Shown piece after piece: positions 45,379-54,991 of a stretch of 64,000 bases of DNA. The position numbers were made by a program, and so were the translations under genes. Position 1 is the first letter of the stretch. Each line of letters opens with the position of its first letter. Under the pieces are notes generated by a model that saw only the letters and a program-made list of their open reading frames with translations, did not search any database and was not told the origin of the DNA. Source of the stretch: Kitasatospora sp. MAA19. Its GTDB lineage: Bacteria; Actinomycetota; Actinomycetes; Streptomycetales; Streptomycetaceae. Location of the stretch: assembly GCF_029894125.1 (NCBI RefSeq), contig NZ_JARXYZ010000025.1, positions 1-64,000 of the forward strand, given 5' to 3'.

Positions 45379-46227
45379 ATGAAGTTCTACTACAACTTCG
45401 ACATGGTCGGCTCGCCCAACGCCGGCTACTTCATCAACAACATCACCTCCTCCGCGTCCGCCCCGATGAAGGCCTACTGGGACTCGCTCAACCTCCAGCC
45501 GGAGGAGAACGTCGAGGGCCAGGGCCGCTCGGACGACTACTCCTTCCAGCAGGCCGGCATCCCGACCTCGGGCTACGCGGCCGGCGCCGACGCCGTCAAG
45601 ACCTCGGGCCAGGCGTCCAAGTGGGGCGGCTCCGCGGGCCGTTCGTACGACTCCTGCTACCACCAGTCCTGCGACACCACCGGCAACATCGACGCCACCG
45701 TGCTGAACCGCAGCGCCGACGGCGTGGCCTACACCATCTGGAAGACCTCCGTCGGCGGCACCACCCCCGCCAACGACTTCTCCCTCTCGGTGAACCCGGC
45801 CACCGCCACCGTCGACCCCGGCGCCTCGGCCACCGCGACGGTCTCCACCGCCACCACCTCCGGCTCGGCCCAGACGGTCACCCTGACCGCCTCGGGCGCC
45901 CCGGCGGGCGTGACGGTCTCCTTCAGCCCGTCCTCGGTGCAGTCCGGCGCCTCCGCCACGCTGACCGTCTCGACCGCCGCCTCCACGGCGGCCGGCACCT
46001 ACAGCATCACGCTGACCGGCAGCGGCTCGGCCACTCACAGCACCAGCTTCTCGCTGGTCGTGGGCAACGGCCCGACCAACCCCGGCGGCACCTGGGCGGC
46101 CGGCACCACCTACCAGGCGGGCGACGTCGTGACCTACAACGGGGTCAGCTACCGCTGCCTCCAGGGCCACACCGCCCAGGTCGGCTGGGAGCCGCCGATC
46201 GTCCCCGCCCTGTGGCAGGCCGTGTGA
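45379..46227 (+). pseudogene. M28 aminopeptidase gene, 5' truncated, with CBM5/12 tail
   Basis: The open part begins MKFYYNFDMVGSPNAGYF, which in Streptomyces M28 aminopeptidases lies well inside the catalytic domain. The signal peptide and most zinc ligands upstream are absent. The remainder includes the end of the peptidase, a Ser/Thr/Ala-rich beta-sandwich (about residues 135-230) and a C-terminal chitin-type CBM5/12 module (WAAGTTYQAGDVVTYNGVSY). A full enzyme would be secreted. The truncation point coincides with the mobile-element flank. The first ATG here is probably not a natural start. Confidence 0.7.
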
Positions 46228-46260
46228 CCCGTAGGGCACCGGCCTGCCACCGCATGAGCC

Positions 46261-46302
46261 GCTGCGCCGCGGTCCGTCGAGGGGGACGGATCGCGGCGCA
46301 GC
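46261..46302. terminator. Bidirectional terminator hairpin
   Basis: GCTGCGCCGCGGTCCGTC (46261-46278) pairs with 46285-46302 over 18 bp with one mismatch and a 6-nt loop. It lies between the convergent aminopeptidase fragment and membrane-protein gene, and should terminate transcription from both sides. Confidence 0.75.
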
Positions 46303-46334
46303 TGTGTACGGGGGCGCAGCCCGGGGGCGGGGGC

Positions 46335-47228
46335 TCAGCCCGGGTGGAAGGCGACCCGGACGGTGGCGTCGAAGGGGACGATCAGCCCGTTGCCCGTCTC
46401 CCAGGTCCAGTCGCGCGGAATGAGGAACATCCGGCCGCCGGAGTGGGCCAGCAGCCGCAGGCCCTCGTAGCGGTAGCGGAACCGCGCCCCCTGCTCGACG
46501 TCGGGCAGCAGCGTCTCCCGCACCCCGGCCCACCCCAGGTGGAGGCGCTCGGAGGTGTCGACGACGACCGCCGGACGCCGGTAGAGGTGGTGCGCGAGGT
46601 CCTCGGCGTCGGCCGTCCCCTTCTGCTGGGCGTAGCCGTCCACCGCCCAGAACGAGCAGAGCACGGTGATCGCCACGCTGATGCCGAGCGCCGCGCGCTC
46701 CCCGGTGAGCGGGTGGTCCGCGCCGGTGCCGCGCACGTACATCAGCCGCGCCAGGACCCCGAGCAGCAGCGCGCCGCCGATCAGCAGCGGGGTGCCCATG
46801 GGGCCGGCGTCGATCACCTCGAAGCCGGCCAGGAAGCCGAGCACCAGGAGGGGGACGACCAGTGCGGTGACGGCCAGGCAGACCCGCCGGACCGTCCGGG
46901 CGGCGTCCCCACGGCCCCCGGCCGCCCTGGTGACGAGGTGGTAGCCCAGCGCACCGGCCAGCGCCCCGCCCAGGGCGACCCCGGCCGGGACGTAGAGCGC
47001 GGGAGAGCTGCGGAGCAACAGGTCCTGGGTGGCGAAGCCGATCGTGCCGGCGTCGATGCCGAAGTAGCTGTAGAGCGAGCTGGTGTAGGCGTAGCCGAAG
47101 AAGAAGAGCAGCGCGGTGAGGAGGGTGGTCGGGGCGACCCAGGTGGCGAGTTTGCCGATCCAGTCGGTCCAGGGCCGCGGCTCCGGCTGCTTCGGCCCGC
47201 GCCGGAGCTCTTCCTCGGCAGGGCTCAG
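46335..47228 (-). CDS. Membrane protein with probable CTG start
   Basis: A 297-aa membrane protein with about five hydrophobic segments (first WVAPTTLLTALLFFFGYAY), a large hydrophilic C-terminal part and no known domain. The frame is open upstream only as a shadow of the lipoprotein gene. No ATG, GTG or TTG lies between that gene's stop and the membrane domain. CTG at 47228 overlaps the lipoprotein stop (CTGA) and has GGGGAG 6 nt upstream, so it is the best start. The two proteins probably act together at the cell envelope. Confidence 0.7.
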   Translation of the reverse strand: MSPAEEELRRGPKQPEPRPWTDWIGKLATWVAPTTLLTALLFFFGYAYTSSLYSYFGIDAGTIGFATQDLLLRSSPALYVPAGVALGGALAGALGYHLVTRAAGGRGDAARTVRRVCLAVTALVVPLLVLGFLAGFEVIDAGPMGTPLLIGGALLLGVLARLMYVRGTGADHPLTGERAALGISVAITVLCSFWAVDGYAQQKGTADAEDLAHHLYRRPAVVVDTSERLHLGWAGVRETLLPDVEQGARFRYRYEGLRLLAHSGGRMFLIPRDWTWETGNGLIVPFDATVRVAFHPG

Positions 47229-47887
47229 GGGTTGCTCCCCGCGCCGGTCGGGGCACCGGTGGAGGCGCTGCTCTTCGGGCTCGCCCCGCCGCCGGGGGTC
47301 TTGCCGTTGCCGGGAGTGCTGCCGCTGCTGGAGGTGGCGCCGTTGCCGGGGGTGCTGCCGTTGCCGGGAGTGATGACCTCCACGGCGCCCTCCGCCTGGA
47401 TCCGCTTGCTGGACCCGTCGACCGTCACCGTGAGGCAGATCGTGCGGCTCGCGGCACCCGACGTCGGCTTCGGAAGGGTGAACGTGACCTGCCGGCCCTT
47501 GCCGTCGGTCACCGGGACCTGCCGCGAGGCGGGGGTGGCGTACGTCGAACTGCCGCAGTCGGCGACCTTGCTGATCGTGGCCTCGAAGCTGGTCTTCGAC
47601 GGGAACGACAGCATGATGAAAGCGGTTTCGTCCGAGCCCTGAACACCGGCGGAGGGCTCGCCCGCGGTCCGGAACCCGCCCTGGTTCCCGGCGTCCTTGG
47701 TCCGCTGCCCATCGGATTGCCCGCCGCTTCCGCCCTGGCCGTTGTCGCTCTGCCGGGCCGAGCCCGAGCCGCCGCCACCGCCGCCGCCACCGCCGCAGGC
47801 CGCCAGGACCGGAACGAGCAGGGCGGCTCCCAGCCACCGGGCCGCTCGGCGGCCCCTGCCGTATCCGATGTGCCGGGTCCCGGGCAT
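47225..47887 (-). CDS. Lipoprotein with Gly-rich N-terminus
   Basis: A 220-aa lipoprotein. After a basic start (MPGTRHIGYGRGRRAARW) comes a hydrophobic stretch and the lipobox VLAAC, then a run of nine glycines and a Ser/Gly/Gln-rich spacer. The middle (about 100-170) is a beta-rich domain with two cysteines, and the C-terminus is a low-complexity tail of repeated TPGNG units. ATG at 47887 has GGAG 5 nt upstream; an alternative ATG is at 47899. Coupled to the membrane-protein gene downstream. Function unknown. Confidence 0.8.
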   Translation of the reverse strand: MPGTRHIGYGRGRRAARWLGAALLVPVLAACGGGGGGGGGSGSARQSDNGQGGSGGQSDGQRTKDAGNQGGFRTAGEPSAGVQGSDETAFIMLSFPSKTSFEATISKVADCGSSTYATPASRQVPVTDGKGRQVTFTLPKPTSGAASRTICLTVTVDGSSKRIQAEGAVEVITPGNGSTPGNGATSSSGSTPGNGKTPGGGASPKSSASTGAPTGAGSNP

Positions 47888-48079
47888 GCCTTCTCCCATC
47901 CGCGCAGCGAGCAGGGGCCGGTCGGCCCCACCGCAGGATACCCGTTCGCATACGGCCCGATGGGCTGCCGCGCGGACCCCGGCCGGGCCCGCCAGCCGTT
48001 CGGTGCAGCCCGGCCGGCCCCCCGCGCTGGCATAGAGTCGGGGCGGACGCACCGTCAGCAGCCCGGAAGGAACCGACCA

Positions 48080-49318
48080 GTGAGCACGGACCCCCGCCCG
48101 GTACCGGAGTTGGGCCCCGAGGTCGTCGAACAGTGGCGGGCCGAGGAGGCCGAGCTCATCGAGTTGCTGGCCCGGGCGCAGCGAGGCATCGGCGGCGTCG
48201 CCGCGTTCCGGCTCGGCCCCACCCCGACCGTCCTGGTCACCGACCCGGGCGCGGTGCAGCACGTGCTCGGCCGCCACCCGGACCGGTACGTCAAGCGCTC
48301 GCACCGCGCCCGGATGCTCGTCGGGGACGGCGTGCTGTCCGCCACCGGGGATGCCTGGAAGCGTCAACGGAGGCTGCTGCAGTCGCAGTTCACCGGAACC
48401 GGGATGCGACGCTACGAACAGCGGATCGCGGCGGCAGCGCGCCGGACGGCGGCGCGCTGGGAGGGCTACCTCCGCACCGGGGAGACGTTCGACGTCGGCG
48501 AGGAGATGCGGCGCTTCGCCCTGGACACCGTCTGGCGCGCGCTCACCGGGCTGCCGCTGGACGACCGGACGGATCACGAACTCCGCGCGGTGGAGCGGGT
48601 GGTGGCCGCGATGCCGACCCTGCCGACCAACGCGGCGGACGCCCGGGACGCGGTCGCCGGGGACCTGGCCCGGGTCGACGCCGTGGCGCATGCGGCCATC
48701 GCGGCGGCACGGTCGGGCGGCCCGGTGGAGGAGCCTGGCGTGCTCCGGGTGCTGCTGGACACGGGCGGCCAATCCCCGGACTACACCGATCGGTTGATCC
48801 GCGACGAGCTCGTCACCCTGCTCGTCGCCGGGCACGAGACCACCGCCACCACCCTCACCTGGCTCTTCCTCCTCCTCGACCGCCACCCCGAGGCGCGCGG
48901 CGCGGACCCGCAGGCCCTGGTCAGCGAGACCCTGCGGCTCTACCCCTCGGCCTGGCTGCTCCCCCGGCACGCCGTCGAGGACGACGTGATCGACGGCCAC
49001 CGCATCGCCGCCGGCACCGACGTCCTGGTCTGCCCCTACCTCACCCACCGCGACCCGGCCCTGTGGCCGGACCCCGAACGCTTCGACCCCACCCGCTTCG
49101 CCGCCGCCGGCACCCGTCCCACCCAGCTCGGTTCCTACGTCCCCTTCGGCCTCGGCGCCCGCGCCTGCCTGGGCACCCAGTTCGCCCTGCGGGAGACCAC
49201 GGCGCTGCTGGAACTGCTGCTGCCACTGGGAGAATTGGCGTTCCGGTCCAAGCCGACGGGCGCCGCCTACAGCATCACCGTCCGCCCCGACGGGCCGACG
49301 CCGGCGGTGCTGCGCTAG
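48080..49318 (+). CDS. Cytochrome P450
   Basis: A 412-aa P450 with AGHETTATT (I helix oxygen-binding), ETLR (ExxR), and the heme-binding FGLGARACLG containing the thiolate Cys. GTG at 48080 has GGAAGGA 8 nt upstream; the frame is open further up without a supported start. The sequence resembles actinobacterial self-standing P450s that use separate ferredoxin and reductase; neither is adjacent. It is divergent from the lipoprotein operon. Substrate unknown. All key residues are present. Confidence 0.92.
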   Translation: MSTDPRPVPELGPEVVEQWRAEEAELIELLARAQRGIGGVAAFRLGPTPTVLVTDPGAVQHVLGRHPDRYVKRSHRARMLVGDGVLSATGDAWKRQRRLLQSQFTGTGMRRYEQRIAAAARRTAARWEGYLRTGETFDVGEEMRRFALDTVWRALTGLPLDDRTDHELRAVERVVAAMPTLPTNAADARDAVAGDLARVDAVAHAAIAAARSGGPVEEPGVLRVLLDTGGQSPDYTDRLIRDELVTLLVAGHETTATTLTWLFLLLDRHPEARGADPQALVSETLRLYPSAWLLPRHAVEDDVIDGHRIAAGTDVLVCPYLTHRDPALWPDPERFDPTRFAAAGTRPTQLGSYVPFGLGARACLGTQFALRETTALLELLLPLGELAFRSKPTGAAYSITVRPDGPTPAVLR

Positions 49319-49360
49319 CCGCAATGCCGGTGAGTTAGTGCGTTTCTACAGGTAGAGCGC

Positions 49361-49865
49361 ATGCCGGTGGCCGATTTGGGCGGATGGATCCCCTCCAGGC
49401 ATGGGGAGGTTCACCGCGATCTGATGGTCCGCCAGGTGACCTCGGGGCACAGAAACGGAGCCCCCGGTAGGGCAGAAGATCGACCAGGAAACCCGCAGAT
49501 CAGGCTGATGGCGTTGACCGAATGCGGCACCCACGCTGGTCGACGGTGCCTTCGACGGGGTGGCGCGGGCCAGTGAGCACGCGCTGGCCCGCCAGGTTGT
49601 CGCCAGCCTTCAGCCGGACATGCTTCTGCTAGCTGACCGCGGCTTCAACGGCCACGAACTGTGGGGCCATACCCGGGCGACGGGCGCTCACCTGGCCTGG
49701 TGGATCAAGAGCAACCAGGTATTCGTGCCTCTGCGGGTCCTGTCCGACGGCTCGTTCATCTCGGTCATGCCGACCCCGAAGGAGACCGTCCGGCACGGCC
49801 AGGTACGTGCTGCCGGCCGCTCCCTGGCCCAACCACCAGAGGGCCACACCGTGCGGATCGTCTAG
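49361..49865 (+). pseudogene. IS4-type transposase remnant
   Basis: Two frames carry parts of one IS4-family transposase. The first includes RLMALTECGTHA (to about 49540). The second, from 49560, includes LLLADRGFNGHELW, where the Asp is the second DDE residue, and LAWWIKSNQVFVPLRVLSDG. At least one frameshift separates them and both ends are missing. No terminal repeats were found. Confidence 0.65.
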
Positions 49866-50526
49866 TACACCGTGAGACGGCACATCAACTACCAGCCAGG
49901 CAACGACTGGTGAGAGCCCCAGCCCGGCTGGCGCCATCCTCCATCCCGCAGGCCGGCGGCACCCTTTCGGCCGTCTGCCGGCGCGCACCACCAACTGGCA
50001 GGTCGCGATCGCGGTGAACAGGCTCCGGCGGCTCCGGCATCATGGTGAGGCAACTGGTCATATCCGCCGTGGAGATGACCGACGACTACCGGAACATCCT
50101 GCTCGGCGTCGCGCACACGCCGAGCTTCGCCGGCCCGGCCCGCTCCACGGGCACGGCCGGCACAGGGGCATGGACCCGGAGCCCGGATCCCGTGACGGCC
50201 GCGGTCAGGAACGTCTTCGGGCCGGTACGGACGGGCGAGGCAGCAGCCACGGCACCGTTGGGTCATAGTGTCCGCTACGCCGGCAGCAGGGGGCTTTCCG
50301 CTGTTGAGGACCGGATGGATGTTTCGGTACCCCTCAGCGTGGGGAAGTGCCTCGCACCGAACCAAACGGGCTGCCCATCCCTCTCGGGGTGCGCAGCCCG
50401 CTGCGTTTTCGTGACGTGGCTTCTGTGATGGTGGGTTGTGGCAGCCCGGACAGGGAGCGCTGGACCTGCGTGCTCCCATGTGGGAGCTTGCCGGGCCGAG
50501 GGCGGCCCCCTTCCGAAGGGGTCCGC
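49866..50526. other. Intergenic region, no confident gene
   Basis: About 660 bp after the IS4 remnant. Open frames on both strands have no family-like sequence. It may hold decayed IS sequence and the promoter of the gene at 50527. Confidence 0.4.
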
Positions 50527-51717
50527 ATGAGTACCACCCTCCAGACAACGCAGCAGGAAGTGCCACCGCTTCTTTACCTCCCCGGCCAGGCGTGGCCGCC
50601 CGCCGGGGCGGGTGAGGTGAGCCGAGTGGCAGCCCCGGCGCTCACACTTCTGACCATCCCGCCGATCCCCGTCGGGTCCAACCCGGTCGGGCTGGCGTTC
50701 ACCCCCAGCGGCGACCTCTACGTCACCAACTCCGGGTCGGCCAACGTGTCGGTGATCAGCACCGCCACAGACGCCGTCGTCGGCGCCCCGATCCCCGTCG
50801 GCGGTACGCCGGTCTGGCTGACCGTCGCCCCCAACGGCAACGCCTACGTCCCCAACAGCGGGTCGAACAACGTGACGGTGATCGACACCGCCACCAACAC
50901 CGTCGTCGGCGCCCCGATCCCCGTCGGCAACCAGCCATGGGGAATCGCGGTCGGCCTCAACGGGATCGCCTACACGGCTAACCGGGCGTCGAACAGCGTG
51001 TCGGTGATCGACACCGCCACCAACACCGTCACCGGCGCCCCGATCCCCGTCGGCAGCGGACCGATCGCCGTGGCGGTCGCCGTCAACGGCAAGGCCTACG
51101 TCAGCAACATCAATTCGAACAACGTCAGCGTCATCCAATTCGCCCCGACGCTGACCAGCATCAACCCCATCCACGGGCCCACCACGGGCGGCACGGTCGT
51201 GACCATCATCGGCACCAACCTGACCGGGGCGGGCGTCGACATCGGCGGCAACCCCGCCACCGGAGTGAGCGTCAACGCCGCCGGCACGCAGCTCACCGCC
51301 ACCACACCGCCCGGCGCGCTCGGTCCCGCGACGGTCACCGTCACCACTCCTGGTGGCAGTGCCAGCCTGGTGAACGGCTTCACCTACGTCCTGCCCGTCC
51401 ACGCCACCTCGCTGACCGCGACCCCGGCGCTGGCGAAGCTGTTCCCGCCGCACGTGTACTTCCCGTTCCTGACCGCCACACTGACCGACCAGGCCACCGG
51501 CCTTCCGGTGCCCGGCCAGACCATCATCTTCAAGATCGGCAGCAACCTCCTGGGCGTCGCCGCCACCGACACCCAAGGCATCGCTCGGTTCAACGAGACG
51601 CTCATCCTGACGCTCATCCTCGCCAACGGCGGCTATGACGTCTCCTTCGCCGGCGGAAGCACCCCGTCAGCGATCCTGTCGCCGTCCAGCGACCACGCGG
51701 GAGTCATCGAACCCTGA
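50527..51717 (+). CDS. YVTN beta-propeller repeat protein with IPT/TIG domain
   Basis: A 396-aa protein starting ATG at 50527 with GAAGGGG upstream. Residues about 46-205 are four repeats of roughly 42 residues beginning IPVG and containing VSVIDTATNTV-type cores, the YVTN propeller pattern. Then follow an IPT/TIG immunoglobulin-like domain (about 208-295, SINPIHGPTTGGTVVTI) and a second Ig-like domain to the end. No signal peptide or anchor is seen, which is odd for a family that is usually surface-exposed. Four blades are fewer than the usual seven. Function unknown. Confidence 0.8.
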   Translation: MSTTLQTTQQEVPPLLYLPGQAWPPAGAGEVSRVAAPALTLLTIPPIPVGSNPVGLAFTPSGDLYVTNSGSANVSVISTATDAVVGAPIPVGGTPVWLTVAPNGNAYVPNSGSNNVTVIDTATNTVVGAPIPVGNQPWGIAVGLNGIAYTANRASNSVSVIDTATNTVTGAPIPVGSGPIAVAVAVNGKAYVSNINSNNVSVIQFAPTLTSINPIHGPTTGGTVVTIIGTNLTGAGVDIGGNPATGVSVNAAGTQLTATTPPGALGPATVTVTTPGGSASLVNGFTYVLPVHATSLTATPALAKLFPPHVYFPFLTATLTDQATGLPVPGQTIIFKIGSNLLGVAATDTQGIARFNETLILTLILANGGYDVSFAGGSTPSAILSPSSDHAGVIEP

Positions 51718-51821
51718 CCCCCGCCCGGCCACCGGCGGACCCGGCGGCACCGACGGGCGCAGCCCGAGCACCGTGCCACACCGCGCCCGAGCAGTCGGCG
51801 GGTCACCAGGGCAACCGCCAC

Positions 51822-51859
51822 CATTCCGTGTGCTCTCAAGACCAGGAGCACACGGAATG
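51822..51859 (+). terminator. Terminator hairpin after the YVTN gene
   Basis: CATTCCGTGTGCTC (51822-51835) pairs perfectly with GAGCACACGGAATG (51846-51859) around a 10-nt loop. It lies about 105 bp after the stop of the YVTN gene. No T tract follows, as is common in Streptomyces. Confidence 0.65.
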
Positions 51860-52221
51860 CCCTCCTCCTCAGCGAGGTCCTGATGTCCCCACTCACAGTC
51901 GGCGGCACGGCGACCCTCCGGCCAGCGAGAGCGGCCCTCGGTTCCCTTCACGGGCGTCCAGCACCGTTCACGAACCCTCTCAGCGCCGGCTCTTCCGCAG
52001 GTCAGGAACCCCCGCCCCGGTCCCCGACGAACCTTTGGAAAGCGGGTTGGCAAGCACGCCGACACTGAGCGGTTGCACCAGCAATCCCGCCTCGGGTACC
52101 CACGCGCCCCCTTCTTCCGCCAGCCTCAACACCCGGGTCGCGTTCGGGCAGGTCGGGCCACTCGCGCCGGTCGCCGGATGGGGCCAGGGCACCGTCACCG
52201 TGCTCGGGCTGCTGCCCCCGC

Positions 52222-52261
52222 TGTGCATGGGCCTGTTCGCGTGTGCATGGGCCTGTTCGCG
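52222..52261 (+). repeat. 20-bp tandem duplication in the MFS remnant
   Basis: TGTGCATGGGCCTGTTCGCG occurs at 52222-52241 and again, identical, at 52242-52261. It shifts the reading frame of the transporter; deleting one copy restores it. Confidence 0.92.
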
Positions 52262-52399
52262 CCCCTCGGCGCGCTCGCCCGGCGCCGGATCGGCGAGGAG
52301 CGCGGGCTGTTCTGGGCGAGCGTGCTGCTCGTCGCCGGAGCGGCGCTGCGGCCGGCGGGCCTGCCCGGGCTGTACGCGGGGACGGTGCTGGTCGGCGTC

Positions 52400-52432
<33 letters not shown>

Positions 52433-53115
52433 AACGTGCTGATCCCGGTGTTCGTCCGGGCCCGCTTCGCGCCGCAACGGATCGGCACCATGATGGGCGT
52501 CTACGCCCTCTCCATGGGAGCCGGGTCGGCCGTGGTCGCCGCGCTGGTCGCGCCGGTCGCCAGCGCGCCGGTCTGGGCCGGCGTCCTCGGCATCGGCATG
52601 GGCGGCGGCCAAGCACTGGCCGGAGTGCTCTTCGTCCGCCGGGGCACCGACCACGACCACGTCGCCGCGCTCTCCACGATGGCCCAGACCCGCGGCTACC
52701 TGCTCGCCGCCACCGGCCCCGCGCTCGCCGCCGCCCTGCACGGCGCCACCGGCACCTGGACGACCCCGCTGCTCGCCTTGGTCGCCCTGCTCCTGGCCGG
52801 CTCCGTCCTCAGCCTGCGCGCGGGCCACGCTGTCACAGAGCCGTACCGCGATCCGTCGAACCGGTGACCGCACGGTTCACCTCAAGAGGAGCGGACTCCC
52901 CTTCCGGACGGACGGCCGGTCGGACGGACGGCCCGTCGGAAGCCCCGACGGGCTGGCAACTTCGGCTGACGACCTGCCTGCTGTCGATCTGTCACGCCTC
53001 TCCGCATAGGCTGATCCGCGCCCGAACGGATCGCCACCAGGCCGTCCGGGCGGCGGGCCGGAATGCCGGAGGGGGCGGGCCCGCGTCACACGGAGTACGC
53101 AGGGGGGACGGAAGC

Positions 53116-54856
53116 ATGCGGGACGAACAGGAGCACGACGGGTACGCCGGGTACGCCGAACTCGGCCACGAATACGCCGAGTCGGCGGACGAGGAGGACG
53201 CCCCGCGCCGCCCGGCCGCGAAGCGGGTCCTCCTGGTGACGGCGGGCGGGGTGTTCGCGGCGCTGTTGGCGGTCGGCGGGTACGGCGCCTACACCATCAT
53301 GAGCGCCGTGACCGGCGGCGACGCCCCGGGCACCGGCGGCCGACAGGGGGCTGCCACCGCCTCGCGGGCCCCGCAGGAGTTGGCCACCGCCGAGCAGGCC
53401 GCGTCGGTGGCGACGGAGTTCCTGGCGGCCTGGAGCCGTGGGGACGTCGCGGCCGCCGCCGGTCTGACGGACAGCCCTGAGACGGCCCGCGCCGCGCTGA
53501 CGGCGTTCCACGAGCAGGTGGGGGCGCGCTCGCTCGCGCTGACCGGGACCGGCCCGGCGCCGTCCGGCACAGTGGGCGAACCGGCCCTCGGTTTCCGGGT
53601 GAAGGCCGAGTTCGAGGGCGCGGCGGACGCCTGGGAGTACGACAGCGCGCTGAGCGTCGTCCGGGCCCAGGACGGCCGGGCCGTGGTGCGCTGGGTGCCG
53701 ACCGTGCTCCACCCCCACCTCACTCCGGGCAAGGCGATCGGTGTGAAGCCGCTGGCCGGCCCGGTGACCAAACCGACCGACCGCAACGGCAAGGCGCTCG
53801 ACGGGTTCCCGTCGCTGCGCACGGCACTGCCCCAGATCGCCCCCGCCGACGGCGCGGCCGTCGTCACCGGGCGGGCCGTGGTGATCTCGGGCGGCACCGC
53901 GAAGGAGCCCGAGCAGCTGTTCGTCCTGACCCCGCCGAGCGCGCCGCAGGTCAGGCTCACGCTGGACGCCGACCTCCAGCAGGTCGCCGAGGAGGCCGTG
54001 AAGCAGCAGTCCGCCGACGGCAAGCCGGCCTCGCTGGTGGCCGTCCAGCCGAGCACCGGCCACATTCTGGCGATGGCGTACGCCCCACAGGGCGGGTTCA
54101 ACCGCGCGGTCGCGGGCGGCCAGCCGCCCGGCTCCACGATGAAGGTGATCACCTCGGCCGCCCTGCTGGAGGCCGGGGTGTCCCCGGACGCCGTGGTGCC
54201 GTGCCAGGACACCACCTACTCCCCGCGGTCCTGGCACAACGACGACCGCGGCGACTTCCCCTCGTACACGCTCACCGACGACTTCACGCACTCCTGCAAC
54301 ACCGGCTTCATCGACAAGGCCCTGGAGAAGCTGCAGCCCGGCAGGCTCACCGAGGTGGCGCGCGAGCAGTTCGGCCTCGGTCTGGAGTGGCACATCGGCA
54401 TTCCGAGCCGGGATGCCACCATCCCCATGCCGGGGAACAAGGACGAGGCCGCCGCCGAGTACATCGGCGGGCCAGATCCAGGTCAACTCGCTGGTGATGG
54501 CCTCGGTCGCCGCCACCGTGCAGAGCGGAACGTTCCGCCAGCCCGTCCTGCGCGGGGACGCCAAACGCGTGACGGCGCCCGGCAGGCTCCCCGCCGACGT
54601 CGCCCGGGACCTGCGTTCCATGATGGCCAAGACCGCCACCCAGGGCACCGCCCGCGCACCGATGTCCGGTCTGTCCGGCCAGATCGGCGCCAAGACCGGC
54701 ACCGTCGAGGCGGGCTCAGGCCAGGCCACCAACAGCTGGTTCATCGCCTACCGCGGTGACCTCGCCGTCGCCGCCGAGGTCGAGGGCGGCGGCCACGGCA
54801 ACAGCGCGGCCGGCGTGGCGGCGGCCCAGGTCCTGAAGGCGGGCGGCAAGGGCTGA
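53116..54856 (+). pseudogene. Penicillin-binding protein gene with one-base frameshift
   Basis: ATG at 53116, with GGGGGGA upstream, starts a class B-type transpeptidase: acidic cytoplasmic tail, one membrane helix (VLLVTAGGVFAALLAVGGYGAY), an NTF2-like MecA_N domain (about 95-205), then the transpeptidase. Ser340 is in GSTMK, the second motif is SCN and the third is KTG (AKTGTVE). The frame breaks at GGG, 54469-54471; deleting one G gives EYIGGQIQVNSLVMASVAATV and an intact 579-aa protein ending at 54856. As written, the product loses KTG and would be inactive. One base in a short G run makes a sequence error possible. Confidence 0.8.
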
Positions 54857-54991
54857 CGGACCGGCCCCTCCCACCCGGCCGCCGGACCGTGTTCGAGAGC
54901 CGATGAGGCCGGCCGGGGCGGGGTGGCACCCGCCCCGCTCCGACGGGCTGTCAGTGGTAGCCGGTGAACGGGGAGCAGGGGCGGCCCGGCC

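Noticed and set aside
45168..47642. 824-codon plus-strand frame over the aminopeptidase and membrane-protein region
   Set aside because: Low-complexity shadow; contradicted by lipobox, membrane segments and CBM in the real frames.
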